Origin: CAZTHK01 sp964613215
GTDB lineage: Bacteria > Krumholzibacteriota > Krumholzibacteriia > Krumholzibacteriales > CAZTHK01
DNA length: 64,000 nt
NCBI GenBank assembly: GCA_964613215.1
Contig: CAZTHK010000001.1
Coordinates: forward strand, 124,001 to 188,000
Direction: 5' to 3'
The notes beneath the pieces are model-generated. The model was given only the letters and a program-made list of their open reading frames with translations, had not been told where the DNA came from and did not search any database. Position 1 is the stretch's first letter. Each line of letters opens with the position of its first letter. Below, piece after piece: positions 1 to 7,952 of the stretch. The position numbers were made by a program, and so were the translations under genes.

Positions 1-2592
1 ACCAGTAACATCAGAACCGGCTTCCTGGTGGATGAAGTGAGGATAGATTATCATTCCCGGTGGGTGGCCAGGGATAACTCTCTGGAGTTCGAGTACGGGC
101 CCAGCATATCAGACAGAGAATATAATATTGAGGGATTTGCCACTGATTCAGGCTGCCTGATAGATGTAACCGATCCAGAAAATCCTACCTGTAATGAACT
201 AACCGCGGAATATTTCCAGCAGGAGGGGGAAAGCTACACTTTGAATATATATCTTCCGGCCGGGGAGCGGAGGCATTTTATAGTCATAGGGGAAGATGGT
301 GCTGCGGAGCTGCCTCTCTCCCATGTTTCCCTGCATCTTCCGGCCCATCTGAAGGAGCAGGGTGGACCCTATAACAGCCTGGTGATTACCCATCCCCGGT
401 TTCGATCCCGCCTCAGTGAATATGTATCCTGGAGAGAAGACCAGGGTTATCGCATTCTTACTGCCACGGTGGGTCAGATCTACGATGAATTCAATGGGGG
501 CAGGCCTCACTGCAGAGCGATCAAACGGTTTATCCAGTATGGTTTTGATTACTGGGGGGTGGAGTTTGTTCTTCTGGCAGGCGATGCCAGCGAGGATCAC
601 AAGCGTGTCTTTACCAGGGATTCTCCCTATACCTCCTCGGATGGTTCCGGGGAGGATTTTGTTCCTTCCTATACCTACTGTCCCCGGGTATCTTCCTCGG
701 TTAAGGATGAAGTGGTAGCTTCGGACAAGTGGTATACCTTCCTGGATGTGGAAGGGCAGGACAGGCTTCCCGATGTTTTTATCGGCCGCATACCGGTGGG
801 GGAGGAGATCGAACTAAGGGCTTATCTTAACAAGCTTTATAGTTTTGAGGAACCCGGGGTCAGCCAGAGCTGGCGCAGGCGCATAGTGCTGATGGCGGAC
901 GATGCCTGGTCCATAAACGGCGATTACCGCTACAACGCCTATGAAAATCAGTTTCGTTACGGTATGGATACCGTGGCAGTGAGAATAGAGGAAGCCCTGC
1001 CGGGTGGATTTGATATAGATAAGAAGTATCTGTCATATGTCACCGATCAATTTCATCCCAACCAGACCGAGCATGGAGCTTATGTACATACCCGGTCGCG
1101 TGATTCCACCAGAGCCTACTATACTCCCCGGCTGGTCAGGAGTCTTAATGAGGGAGCGCTTTTCCTTGCCTTCCAGGGGCATGCCATGAGGAGAGGACTT
1201 ACCAGTGAAGGGGCCTTTATGACCGGGGCGGAGTATGACGATCAGGACAGCCTCAGGGTGTTTGGACTCCAACACATATTCCTGGGATTTGGATGTCACA
1301 TCAACGAGTTTGCCAAGGCCAAAGAGATGGATTTTGTTTATGACGGTCCCAACGGAGATTGTTTCAGTGAGCAGCTGATGGTAAAGGCGGGAGCGGGAGC
1401 AATCGCCGCTTATGCCAGTTATACCTTCGAGTATCTGGATCAGAATAAGAGACTATGTAACACCTTTCACCGGATGCTCTTTCAGGAACCGCCATCGGAT
1501 TCCATAGGACCGGCCAACCGCTATACCGGAGCCCACTGGACCCTGGGAGAGGCCTTTACCGGAGCAGAGATAGAGCATATGGGTACCTCCACCTACGGGT
1601 ATAACCAGGTGTTCCGTTATCAGCTGCTGGGAGATCCCATGACCGGTATCGATACCGGTCCTCCCCTTATGGCCATGGAGGTGGACTGGGGAAGTGGTTG
1701 GAGGAGTGTGGAGCCTGGTTCACTCAGGGCGGAGGATGGAAGCAACCGGGGAAAATTCAGGTTTACCGCCAGTGATGTGGTTGCCCTGGGGGGTGTGGGA
1801 CTGGAGGTTGATGGACGGGACTGGACCGATTCATTGACTATTACGGTCAACCCTGAAGATGAGGGAAAGACCTTTGCCAGAAGATATGCCGCCGAATTCG
1901 AACATACTCTTTCCCTGGAAGATCAGTATTTTCTGTTTCGGGTATTCGGGGTAAACGACAGTATTACTGGAAGGTTGGAGTATCCTGTAACCACCGCTGT
2001 AAGTATGTTCTATGGTGAGGATTTCGAGGTAACTCCAACCGTGGAGGCTCCCCCCTCCGGAACCTACACCATCAGGGTGAAGTTTCCCATTTATATTGAT
2101 TCAAGTCCCAGCTTACTCCTGGATGGAAAACTTTTCGAGGAGGGCGAGCTGGCTCAGTCGGCCGGTGATTCCAGGTCCTGGGAGTCGGAGTTTTCCACCT
2201 CCTTCCAGCCGGGAGAGCATGTTTTCACCGTAGAGGTTGGGGAATACAGGGAAGATTTCATGTTTACAGTGGCCGGGGAGCGGGTTGTTCTGGAGACCTT
2301 CTGTTTTCCCAATCCCTTCAAAGAGGGCACCAATATTGTTTACACTCTTAATCAGAGGGTGGAATCCGGCAGGTTGAATATTTACAATGTCAGCGGAGTT
2401 AAAATCAGAAGTTTCAGGCTGGATGGAAGGGGAGTGGATGCGGCAAGTTACATCCGGCCTCATTCTATTTACTGGGATGGAAGAGACTTCACGGGGGAGG
2501 CTGTGGCTAATGGAACATATATATATCTGTTGAAGGTTAACCGGGGAAGCTCAGAGTATCAGATAAAGGGTAAAAGTGTGAAATTGGAATAG
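1..2592 (+). CDS. Gingipain-like C25 family peptidase with C-terminal sorting domain (5' end outside window)
   Basis: Secreted cysteine endopeptidase of the C25 (gingipain) family. The frame is open to base 1, so the true N-terminus lies upstream; the first in-window start is GTG at 28. Numbered from that GTG, the C25 fold covers roughly residues 110-560. The catalytic pair is visible as His385 in FQGHAMR and Cys423 in GFGCHINEF, matching the gingipain GHG and Cys loops. An Ig-like region follows, and the last ~90 residues form a FlgD-like/Por-type domain (CFPNPFKEGTNIVYTL, then IYWDGRDFTG and ANGTYIYLL) usually used for export and surface attachment in FCB bacteria. Family and catalytic residues are clear; the substrate and the export route are inferred. 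Confidence 0.86.
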   Translation, partial: TSNIRTGFLVDEVRIDYHSRWVARDNSLEFEYGPSISDREYNIEGFATDSGCLIDVTDPENPTCNELTAEYFQQEGESYTLNIYLPAGERRHFIVIGEDGAAELPLSHVSLHLPAHLKEQGGPYNSLVITHPRFRSRLSEYVSWREDQGYRILTATVGQIYDEFNGGRPHCRAIKRFIQYGFDYWGVEFVLLAGDASEDHKRVFTRDSPYTSSDGSGEDFVPSYTYCPRVSSSVKDEVVASDKWYTFLDVEGQDRLPDVFIGRIPVGEEIELRAYLNKLYSFEEPGVSQSWRRRIVLMADDAWSINGDYRYNAYENQFRYGMDTVAVRIEEALPGGFDIDKKYLSYVTDQFHPNQTEHGAYVHTRSRDSTRAYYTPRLVRSLNEGALFLAFQGHAMRRGLTSEGAFMTGAEYDDQDSLRVFGLQHIFLGFGCHINEFAKAKEMDFVYDGPNGDCFSEQLMVKAGAGAIAAYASYTFEYLDQNKRLCNTFHRMLFQEPPSDSIGPANRYTGAHWTLGEAFTGAEIEHMGTSTYGYNQVFRYQLLGDPMTGIDTGPPLMAMEVDWGSGWRSVEPGSLRAEDGSNRGKFRFTASDVVALGGVGLEVDGRDWTDSLTITVNPEDEGKTFARRYAAEFEHTLSLEDQYFLFRVFGVNDSITGRLEYPVTTAVSMFYGEDFEVTPTVEAPPSGTYTIRVKFPIYIDSSPSLLLDGKLFEEGELAQSAGDSRSWESEFSTSFQPGEHVFTVEVGEYREDFMFTVAGERVVLETFCFPNPFKEGTNIVYTLNQRVESGRLNIYNVSGVKIRSFRLDGRGVDAASYIRPHSIYWDGRDFTGEAVANGTYIYLLKVNRGSSEYQIKGKSVKLE

Positions 2593-2736
2593 AGCAATAC
2601 CGGCTTTCCCCCTGTCCGGCTCAACCGGGATGGGATTAACTGAAATAGTTCTTTACCTCTCCTCTTGATATCTTTACAATTTCTTTGAAGGATCATTTTA
2701 CTGAGTTCTTGTCCGGAGTATTGGAGGGGAAATGCT

Positions 2737-3447
2737 TTGAGAAAACGACTGGAAAAGATCGCCGGTAAGGATAAGCGCGTAATTATAGGGATAACCACGG
2801 GTAATCCCCCCTACCGGCCTGGGGCTGCAATAGTGGAAGTGAGCGGCAATGGTGAAAAGACCGTTCTGGATCTTCATTACTTTCACAGTATCTCTTTACC
2901 GGCTGATTTTATCAAAGCGGTAAAGGCACTCGACCGTGGAGCGGAGTTTGACAGGGAGGATATGACCGGGATCAGCTTTCTTCTGATGCACAGCCTTTCC
3001 AATCTGGTTCAGACTCTGCTTGATCTGATTCAGGCGGATAATTCAGATGTTGATCTGATAGGGCTTAAATGCCTGGAGGTAAGTGGCAAGATACTACCCC
3101 AGGATCTGACCGCTTTCAGCGAGATGACCGGTAACATCGTGGCCAGCAAATTTGGTGTAGTTACCGGGGGTGAGGGGGATGACTATCTTTCTCTGAACCA
3201 ACAGCTTTTTTACGGTATGGTCGGCGATATGGTGGAAAAATACGGGCTGGAGGATGATGTAAGGGAAGCGGTGGGAGTGGCTCTGCTGGCCAATGAATCT
3301 TTATTCTATGAAAGCAGCAAAGAACGCGGGGAAGAGGAGAACGGAGACGAATATGGGGGCAGGTTGAGCCTGCAGACGGTTAAGAGGACCGGGGATAGAG
3401 ACCGGTCCCTGCTCCGGGGACAGTTTTTCTTTCCCAGTGACGACTGA
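2737..3447 (+). CDS. Short AnmK-like (anhydro-N-acetylmuramate kinase-related) protein
   Basis: 236 residues resembling anhydro-N-acetylmuramic acid kinase, which phosphorylates anhydroMurNAc during peptidoglycan recycling. The similarity lies in the overall layout: an N-terminal strand/turn (IIGITTGNPPYRPGAAIVE), a central QIGD-like stretch (TGNIVASKFGVVTGG) and the C-terminal EAVGVALLANESL, which matches the closing helix of AnmK. The usual length is about 370 residues. The GTSxDG nucleotide motif and the catalytic middle are missing, so kinase activity is doubtful. Start TTG is chosen because GGAGGGG lies about 7 bases upstream and the nearby ATG at 2732 stops at once. It precedes SpoIID and NagZ-like genes, which supports a wall-turnover context. 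It could be a decayed or repurposed AnmK. Confidence 0.6.
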   Translation: MRKRLEKIAGKDKRVIIGITTGNPPYRPGAAIVEVSGNGEKTVLDLHYFHSISLPADFIKAVKALDRGAEFDREDMTGISFLLMHSLSNLVQTLLDLIQADNSDVDLIGLKCLEVSGKILPQDLTAFSEMTGNIVASKFGVVTGGEGDDYLSLNQQLFYGMVGDMVEKYGLEDDVREAVGVALLANESLFYESSKERGEEENGDEYGGRLSLQTVKRTGDRDRSLLRGQFFFPSDD

Positions 3448-3502
3448 GGAGCCCGGGACAATATAATATTTCACCGTTTTGATAGAATTTATACAACCAT
3501 AA

Positions 3503-4849
3503 ATGAGACATAATAATAGTGATATTACCATAGGGTACAGTAATCACGATTCAGTGAAGAAAACCACCTTAATCCTTTTCAGTTATGCCATCATATTTTT
3601 TCTTCTTTATTCCTGCGTGGGACCGGGGATGCCGGAAAGACCCCTTCCTGATGAAGAGCCGGTGATACCATCGGCGGCACCGGGGGAACCGCCTCTGGTC
3701 AGGGTACTGGTGGGCAGGGCCAGTAGCAGGGTACGTATAATTGCCCAGGGTGGTGTTTCGGTGGGAAAGGGTCCGGCTATGGTTCCCCTCAGAAGTTTCA
3801 GGGAGGGAGGTACCTTTATCTTCAGGTCCGGTGCAGGAGTGGTGGCCGGGTATGCGGGGAACAAGTATCTGATGGAGGATGAGGTACTGGCGATACATCC
3901 CCACGGGGGGGGGAGGGTATTTCTAAACGGTAGACCATACAGGGGTGGATTTATACTCAGGCTATCGGGGAAGGGGGTAATAGCCATAAACGTTCTGGAG
4001 GTGGATGATTACATAAAGGGAGTGCTCCCTGCTGAAATAGGATATCTGGATGATTCTCAGTACCAGGCGTACCGGACTCAGGCTATTGCCGCCAGAACAT
4101 ACGCTCTCAGCAAGTTGAAAGAGAAAAAGAACCGTCTCTTCGATTTGAGGGCAACTGTAATGGATCAGGTGTACCGGGGAGTAAAGGGGGAAATGCCCAC
4201 CGCTTCAGAGGCGGTGGAGGATACCAGGGGGTTGGTATGTCTCTGGAAGGGGAAGCCGGCAAGGGCTTACTATTGCGCTTGTTGTGGAGGCCATACGGCC
4301 GATATAAGGGTGGGATGGTCCTGGAAGGAATCCTATCCCTACCTGTACGGAGTGAGGGATACGGCGGGAAATAATAACCCCGGCTCTCTTTGCCGCTATT
4401 CAAGTCATTTTCGCTGGAGAGAGAGTTGGACCGGAAGGGAGTTGGAGAGGATGTTCAGAGAGACCCTTCCCGCCGAGTTGGGTGTTGAGAGGAGCAGGGT
4501 GGGCAGGCTGCGGGATATAAGAATAGGGGGCTATGCCCGCAGCGGAAGGGTGAGGAAATTGATGATTTATACCGACCGGGGAGATTTCCGGGTGGAGGGT
4601 GACCGAATAAGGTGGGTGCTGATGAGGGATGTTGGCTCAGGTGCTATTTTGAGAAGTACCCTGTTTAAGATGAAGGTTTTCAGAAAAGATGGGGTGGTGA
4701 GAGAGGTTCGTATCAGGGGGGGTGGAAATGGCCACGGTGTAGGGATGTGCCAGGCTGGTGTTATAAGAATGGCCGAACTGGGCTATGCCGCTGAGGAGAT
4801 TCTCACCCATTACTATCCCGGTGTGAATATCGATTATTATTACCGGTGA
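3503..4849 (+). CDS. SpoIID/LytB domain lipoprotein (lytic transglycosylase of denuded glycan)
   Basis: SpoIID-family enzyme that cleaves peptide-free glycan strands of peptidoglycan. The N-terminus has a hydrophobic stretch ending in the lipobox LLYSC, so it is probably an outer- or inner-membrane lipoprotein. The catalytic region contains GVLPAEI (Glu178 from the first ATG, the expected general acid) and AARTYALSK; the C-terminal signature is GHGVGMCQAGV followed by HYYPG. The 3503 ATG has no clear ribosome site; an in-frame GTG at 3554 gives a more normal lipoprotein signal (VKKTTLILFSY) and may be the true start. It lies between the AnmK-like gene and the NagZ-like gene, 4 bases from the latter, consistent with one operon for glycan-strand recycling. 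Confidence 0.85.
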   Translation: MRHNNSDITIGYSNHDSVKKTTLILFSYAIIFFLLYSCVGPGMPERPLPDEEPVIPSAAPGEPPLVRVLVGRASSRVRIIAQGGVSVGKGPAMVPLRSFREGGTFIFRSGAGVVAGYAGNKYLMEDEVLAIHPHGGGRVFLNGRPYRGGFILRLSGKGVIAINVLEVDDYIKGVLPAEIGYLDDSQYQAYRTQAIAARTYALSKLKEKKNRLFDLRATVMDQVYRGVKGEMPTASEAVEDTRGLVCLWKGKPARAYYCACCGGHTADIRVGWSWKESYPYLYGVRDTAGNNNPGSLCRYSSHFRWRESWTGRELERMFRETLPAELGVERSRVGRLRDIRIGGYARSGRVRKLMIYTDRGDFRVEGDRIRWVLMRDVGSGAILRSTLFKMKVFRKDGVVREVRIRGGGNGHGVGMCQAGVIRMAELGYAAEEILTHYYPGVNIDYYYR

Positions 4850-4853
4850 CCAT

Positions 4854-6494
4854 ATGATTGATGATGTTATAAAAGGTGTATCCCCCCATATGATTGCGGG
4901 GGTGAAGGGTCCATCTCTGACCGAAAGGGAAATCGATCTCTTTTCTCTGTATCCCCCCGGAGGAATTATTCTTTTCAGCCGTAACGTAAACGGCAGGGAT
5001 CAGTTGAATAATCTTACCGGAGAGATAAACGAGATCATAACCAGGAGTTCCGGCAGGGCTCCCATTATTGCCGCCGACCACGAAGGAGGGATAATTTCAG
5101 TTCTGGCGGAGGCAACAGGTGTTCCTCCTTCTGCTCTGGCGATGGGTAAAGTGGAAGATAAGGAGGTCAGGTTACAGGTATACCGGGATAGTGCCAGGCT
5201 TCTGAAGGGTTGCGGGGTGAATTTACTGCTTGCTCCGGTTGCTGATGTAAATTCTGAGCCCCTCAATCCGGTGATAGGCCAGAGGGCTTTCGGGGAGGAG
5301 GTGGATTTGGTTTCTTCCATGGTTGCTGAGTTCGTCGCTGTCATGCGGCACCATGGTATAGGTACCTGCCTGAAGCACTTCCCCGGTCATGGATCATCCC
5401 GCCAGGATTCACATCTGACCCTTCCCCGTCTTGATAGGTCACTCCATCAGATGATGGAGAGCGATATGATTCCCTTTATCCGGGGGATGGAGCGAGGTGC
5501 CGATTCAGTAATGATAGGTCATCTGCTTCCAGCCGGGAGGGATCTTCCCTGTACCATCGATAGATATGTAGTGGAGGGATTGCTCCGGAAGAAATTCTGT
5601 TTTGAAGGTATAATTCTTACCGATGCCATGGAGATGAAGGGCATCTCCGGAACAGGCAGAGCTGGAGATAATGCTGCAGGAGACTACTCCCTGATCGAGC
5701 TGATCTCTCTGGCATTGAGAGCGGGTAACGATGCAGTGCTCCTCTCCGGGCCCTACCGGGAAGTTACAGATATGTTGATCAGTTCCGGCCATTCCGGGAT
5801 TGACTGGCCGGAACGCATCTATGAATCGGAGGGGAGGCTTAATAGCTTCAGGGACCATCTGGGTGATAATGATAACGAGCCCGGCCGGGGTATTGAAGAG
5901 CTGTCCACTCCCCCGGAAAGGGAGGTTGCTGGTGTTAGATTCGGCGGAAGGATAGATTTGTATCCTTCTTCTTACAGAGTGGCGGCGGAGGAATCGGTGA
6001 AGTTGCTTGAACCTGCCGGTATTTTCCTGCCCCTCCCAGGGCCCGGGGATGTGTTGCTGGATTTTGTGGGGGAAATGGATGATTTTGAGAATGTGCCGGT
6101 AAAGAGATTTATCCGGTTGATTCTGAACAGGTGGGAGGAAGTGGCAGGGAGGAGGCACAGATCTGATCCGGGGCTTAATAATTTAGATTCATTCCCTTCA
6201 CCCCTGGCGCTTTGCCCGGATGAACGGACCCCTTCAAAAAAAAATGAAGCTCCTCTGTATAGTTTCAGGGAGGGGAAAATGGAAGATCCCGGCGCAGTGA
6301 TAGTCTTTCTGCTCAACCGGAGGCCGCTGGAAAAGAATATGGTGGATAGGGTAATTCATCATGCGGATATAGTGGTGGTGGGAGGATGGCATTATGCTTC
6401 TGAACTGGTCGGGCCGGAGAAGTGCCTTCTGATAAGTTATGGGATTTTTGATGCATCGGCTGATGTAATCGGATCTATCCTTGGTATAGGCTAG
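4854..6494 (+). CDS. nagZ: Glycoside hydrolase family 3 beta-N-acetylhexosaminidase (NagZ-like)
   Basis: GH3 enzyme predicted to remove GlcNAc from muropeptide-type glycans. Diagnostic features are AADHEGG, the His-loop KHFPGHGSSRQDSH, whose last His is the acid/base in NagZ-type enzymes, and the nucleophile Asp257 in ILTDAMEMKG. The catalytic barrel takes up about residues 1-335. The remaining ~200 residues are longer than E. coli NagZ and resemble the extra C-terminal domain of the longer Gram-positive-type enzymes, though divergent. No signal peptide is seen, so it may be cytoplasmic. It starts 4 bases after the SpoIID stop with a weak GGTGA site inside the end of that gene, suggesting translational coupling. 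Confidence 0.86.
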   Translation: MIDDVIKGVSPHMIAGVKGPSLTEREIDLFSLYPPGGIILFSRNVNGRDQLNNLTGEINEIITRSSGRAPIIAADHEGGIISVLAEATGVPPSALAMGKVEDKEVRLQVYRDSARLLKGCGVNLLLAPVADVNSEPLNPVIGQRAFGEEVDLVSSMVAEFVAVMRHHGIGTCLKHFPGHGSSRQDSHLTLPRLDRSLHQMMESDMIPFIRGMERGADSVMIGHLLPAGRDLPCTIDRYVVEGLLRKKFCFEGIILTDAMEMKGISGTGRAGDNAAGDYSLIELISLALRAGNDAVLLSGPYREVTDMLISSGHSGIDWPERIYESEGRLNSFRDHLGDNDNEPGRGIEELSTPPEREVAGVRFGGRIDLYPSSYRVAAEESVKLLEPAGIFLPLPGPGDVLLDFVGEMDDFENVPVKRFIRLILNRWEEVAGRRHRSDPGLNNLDSFPSPLALCPDERTPSKKNEAPLYSFREGKMEDPGAVIVFLLNRRPLEKNMVDRVIHHADIVVVGGWHYASELVGPEKCLLISYGIFDASADVIGSILGIG

Positions 6495-6535
6495 TATCTA
6501 TTCGCTCTCCGGTGAAACTCCGGTTAAATTTCCGA

Positions 6536-6564
6536 TTGACATTTAAACTATTCTCTATTATAAA
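6536..6564 (+). promoter_or_regulatory. Sigma70-type promoter of tRNA-Asp
   Basis: Consensus-like TTGACA (6536-6541), 17-base spacer and TATAAA (6559-6564). It lies about 70 bases upstream of the tRNA, in AT-rich non-coding DNA. It is the clearest promoter in the window and indicates that this organism uses ordinary -35/-10 spacing. Confidence 0.75.
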
Positions 6565-6641
6565 TTAAACACTTGGCAGATAGCTGCCAATTTTTAGTTT
6601 TAATAAGTTTAAGCTCCGGTGCGTAGCATGCAGATAATACA

Positions 6642-6719
6642 GGGGTCGTAGTTCAGATTGGTTAGAACGCCGGCCTGTCACGCCGGAGGTCGCGAGTTCG
6701 AGTCTCGTCGGCCCCGCCA
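6642..6719 (+). tRNA. tRNA-Asp (anticodon GTC), CCA encoded
   Basis: Full cloverleaf: 7-bp acceptor stem GGGGTCG/CGGCCCC with one G-U pair, D-arm GTTCAGATTGGTTAGAAC, anticodon stem CCGGC/GCCGG around loop CTGTCAC (anticodon GTC at 6677-6679), T-arm with GTTCGAGTC, discriminator G and an encoded CCA (6717-6719). It has its own promoter upstream and a strong hairpin terminator directly after it, so it is a single-gene transcription unit. Confidence 0.97.
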
Positions 6720-6723
6720 TAAG

Positions 6724-6765
6724 AAAGGTCCCGCATGGTAAGATCATGCGGGACCTTTGTCTTTA
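6724..6765 (+). terminator. Rho-independent terminator after tRNA-Asp
   Basis: Perfect 14-bp inverted repeat AAAGGTCCCGCATG (6724-6737) and CATGCGGGACCTTT (6745-6758), with a 7-base loop, followed by the T-rich run TTTGTCTTT. It lies 5 bases after the tRNA CCA end. Confidence 0.88.
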
Positions 6766-6885
6766 ATCCGGACACCGAAGCCAGTGAAAATTTATATAAA
6801 TTCTGAACCGGATTCAGTAAAAATGTTAACCGGATATAATACTCAGTGGTATATTTCCGGAAGGCAGTAACATTTCAAGTTGATC

Positions 6886-7155
6886 TTATCTGCCACCACC
6901 CTGGTTTCTCCTGGGTTTGGCTCCATCTACCTTTACCGCTCTTCCGCCGACTTCTGTGCCGTTAAGCTCATTAATAGCTTTCTCGGCATCTTCCTCATTT
7001 TCCATTTCCACAAAACCGAATCCCTTTGAACGGCCGGTATATCTGTCTGTTATTATCCTGGATGAGCTAACAGTTCCAAAAGGAGCGAAGATCTCCTTGA
7101 GTTCGTCGTCCGTGGTTGAATAAGGAAGGTTACCAACATAAATATTCTTTGACAT
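6886..7155 (-). CDS. RNA-binding protein with a single RRM domain
   Basis: 89 residues, almost entirely one RNA recognition motif. RNP2 is IYVGNLPY near the N-terminus, RNP1 is KGFGFVEM in the middle, and a short basic Gly-rich tail (RRNQGGGR) follows. Small single-RRM proteins of this type occur in cyanobacteria and many environmental bacteria and are often cold- or stress-linked; they bind single-stranded RNA in the cytoplasm. The start ATG follows AAAGGAC. The gene stands alone and has a long untranslated leader upstream (see 7156-7420), which suggests post-transcriptional control. Family assignment is secure; the target RNAs are unknown. Confidence 0.93.
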   Translation of the reverse strand: MSKNIYVGNLPYSTTDDELKEIFAPFGTVSSSRIITDRYTGRSKGFGFVEMENEEDAEKAINELNGTEVGGRAVKVDGAKPRRNQGGGR

Positions 7156-7420
7156 TTTTCCCGAGTCCTTTCAAAAATCAAGCAACTAAAAACAATTAAT
7201 AGAACTTTTTCTTGCTCTGCTATAAAACCTCCTTCCGTTATGGCAACTAGCAGGACTTACCAGCCTGTTACATCGCCGGTTCAAACCTCATGAGATTTTA
7301 ATCGAACAGAATGTCCTGGAAGTTAATCAGGCAGGAGTGACACTGTATCGATCGATCTCTGCTATCTAATCATTAACTTGGATAAAACCCCAATAAACAC
7401 GTACTCCTTTTTCTGACCTC
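7156..7420 (-). promoter_or_regulatory. Long putative 5' leader of the RRM gene
   Basis: About 265 non-coding bases between a possible promoter and the RRM start codon. Read on the minus strand, the leader contains GGAAGGAGG (7228-7236), a strong complement to the 16S rRNA 3' end with no start codon in reach. An ordinary AAAGGAC site sits just before the true ATG. This arrangement is compatible with a decoy or regulated ribosome-loading site, but the fold was judged by eye only. Confidence 0.4.
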
Positions 7421-7460
7421 AATTCAAGTATACAATGTTTTTGCCCTGATTGAAACAAAA
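7421..7460 (-). promoter_or_regulatory. Possible promoter of the RRM gene
   Basis: On the minus strand an AT-rich block has a TATACT -10-like hexamer followed by TTG. A weak -35 (TTTCAA) lies 17 bases upstream. The -10 is reasonable and the -35 is poor. Confidence 0.35.
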
Positions 7461-7952
7461 AATTTATTCCGGCAACCGGTTGTTCTCTGAATCAACATAG
7501 TGATTTTGCTGACCCGGAAGGGAGTGACGGGTGGATAAATTTTTAAATTATTGATTTGCCGGGCTGTGCTTGATACTATCTGTTGCTGGACTCCCTCTTT
7601 ATTCAGGCGATAAAACCTGAAGGATGGGATTCAGTTCAAGATAAAGCAACTGATTGTGTTATCCAACCATACGCAGAGAGGAGTTTCATTTGCCTGCTGG
7701 TGATTGAATGGCAGCTAGCCACGGGCTGTGGAGCAGAAGTCAAGTTCTGAAAAGGTTTCCGGGGATTTTCCCGCCGGCCTCTGGGTCTTCTTTCAACCGG
7801 AGAGAAGACGGAAATCTTCCGGATGCCGGGATAGTATGCGGGAGTAAATAATTTACCCGGTCAGATGACAAAGCTCATAAATTGTGCATTCCAGATGAAG
7901 AAAGTATCAATAGGAATATAACGACGGATTTGTTGTTATGGAGGTGAACGGT
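7441..7952 (+). other. Intergenic region upstream of the C69 dipeptidase, with one strong hairpin
   Basis: No coding sequence recognised. It holds a 10-bp stem with a 5-base loop: GTCTTCTTTC (7785-7794) pairing with GAGAGAAGAC (7800-7809), with one G-U pair. A smaller GGAA/TTCC stem follows. The AT-rich stretch before the C69 start (around 7905-7925) may hold its promoter. The hairpin may be an attenuator or a stable leader element. Confidence 0.35.

Noticed and set aside
6565..6747. Open frame antisense to tRNA-Asp (protein containing AGPTRLELATSGVTG)
   Set aside because: This peptide is a well-known false translation of the tRNA-Asp complement; the region is fully explained by the tRNA and its terminator.
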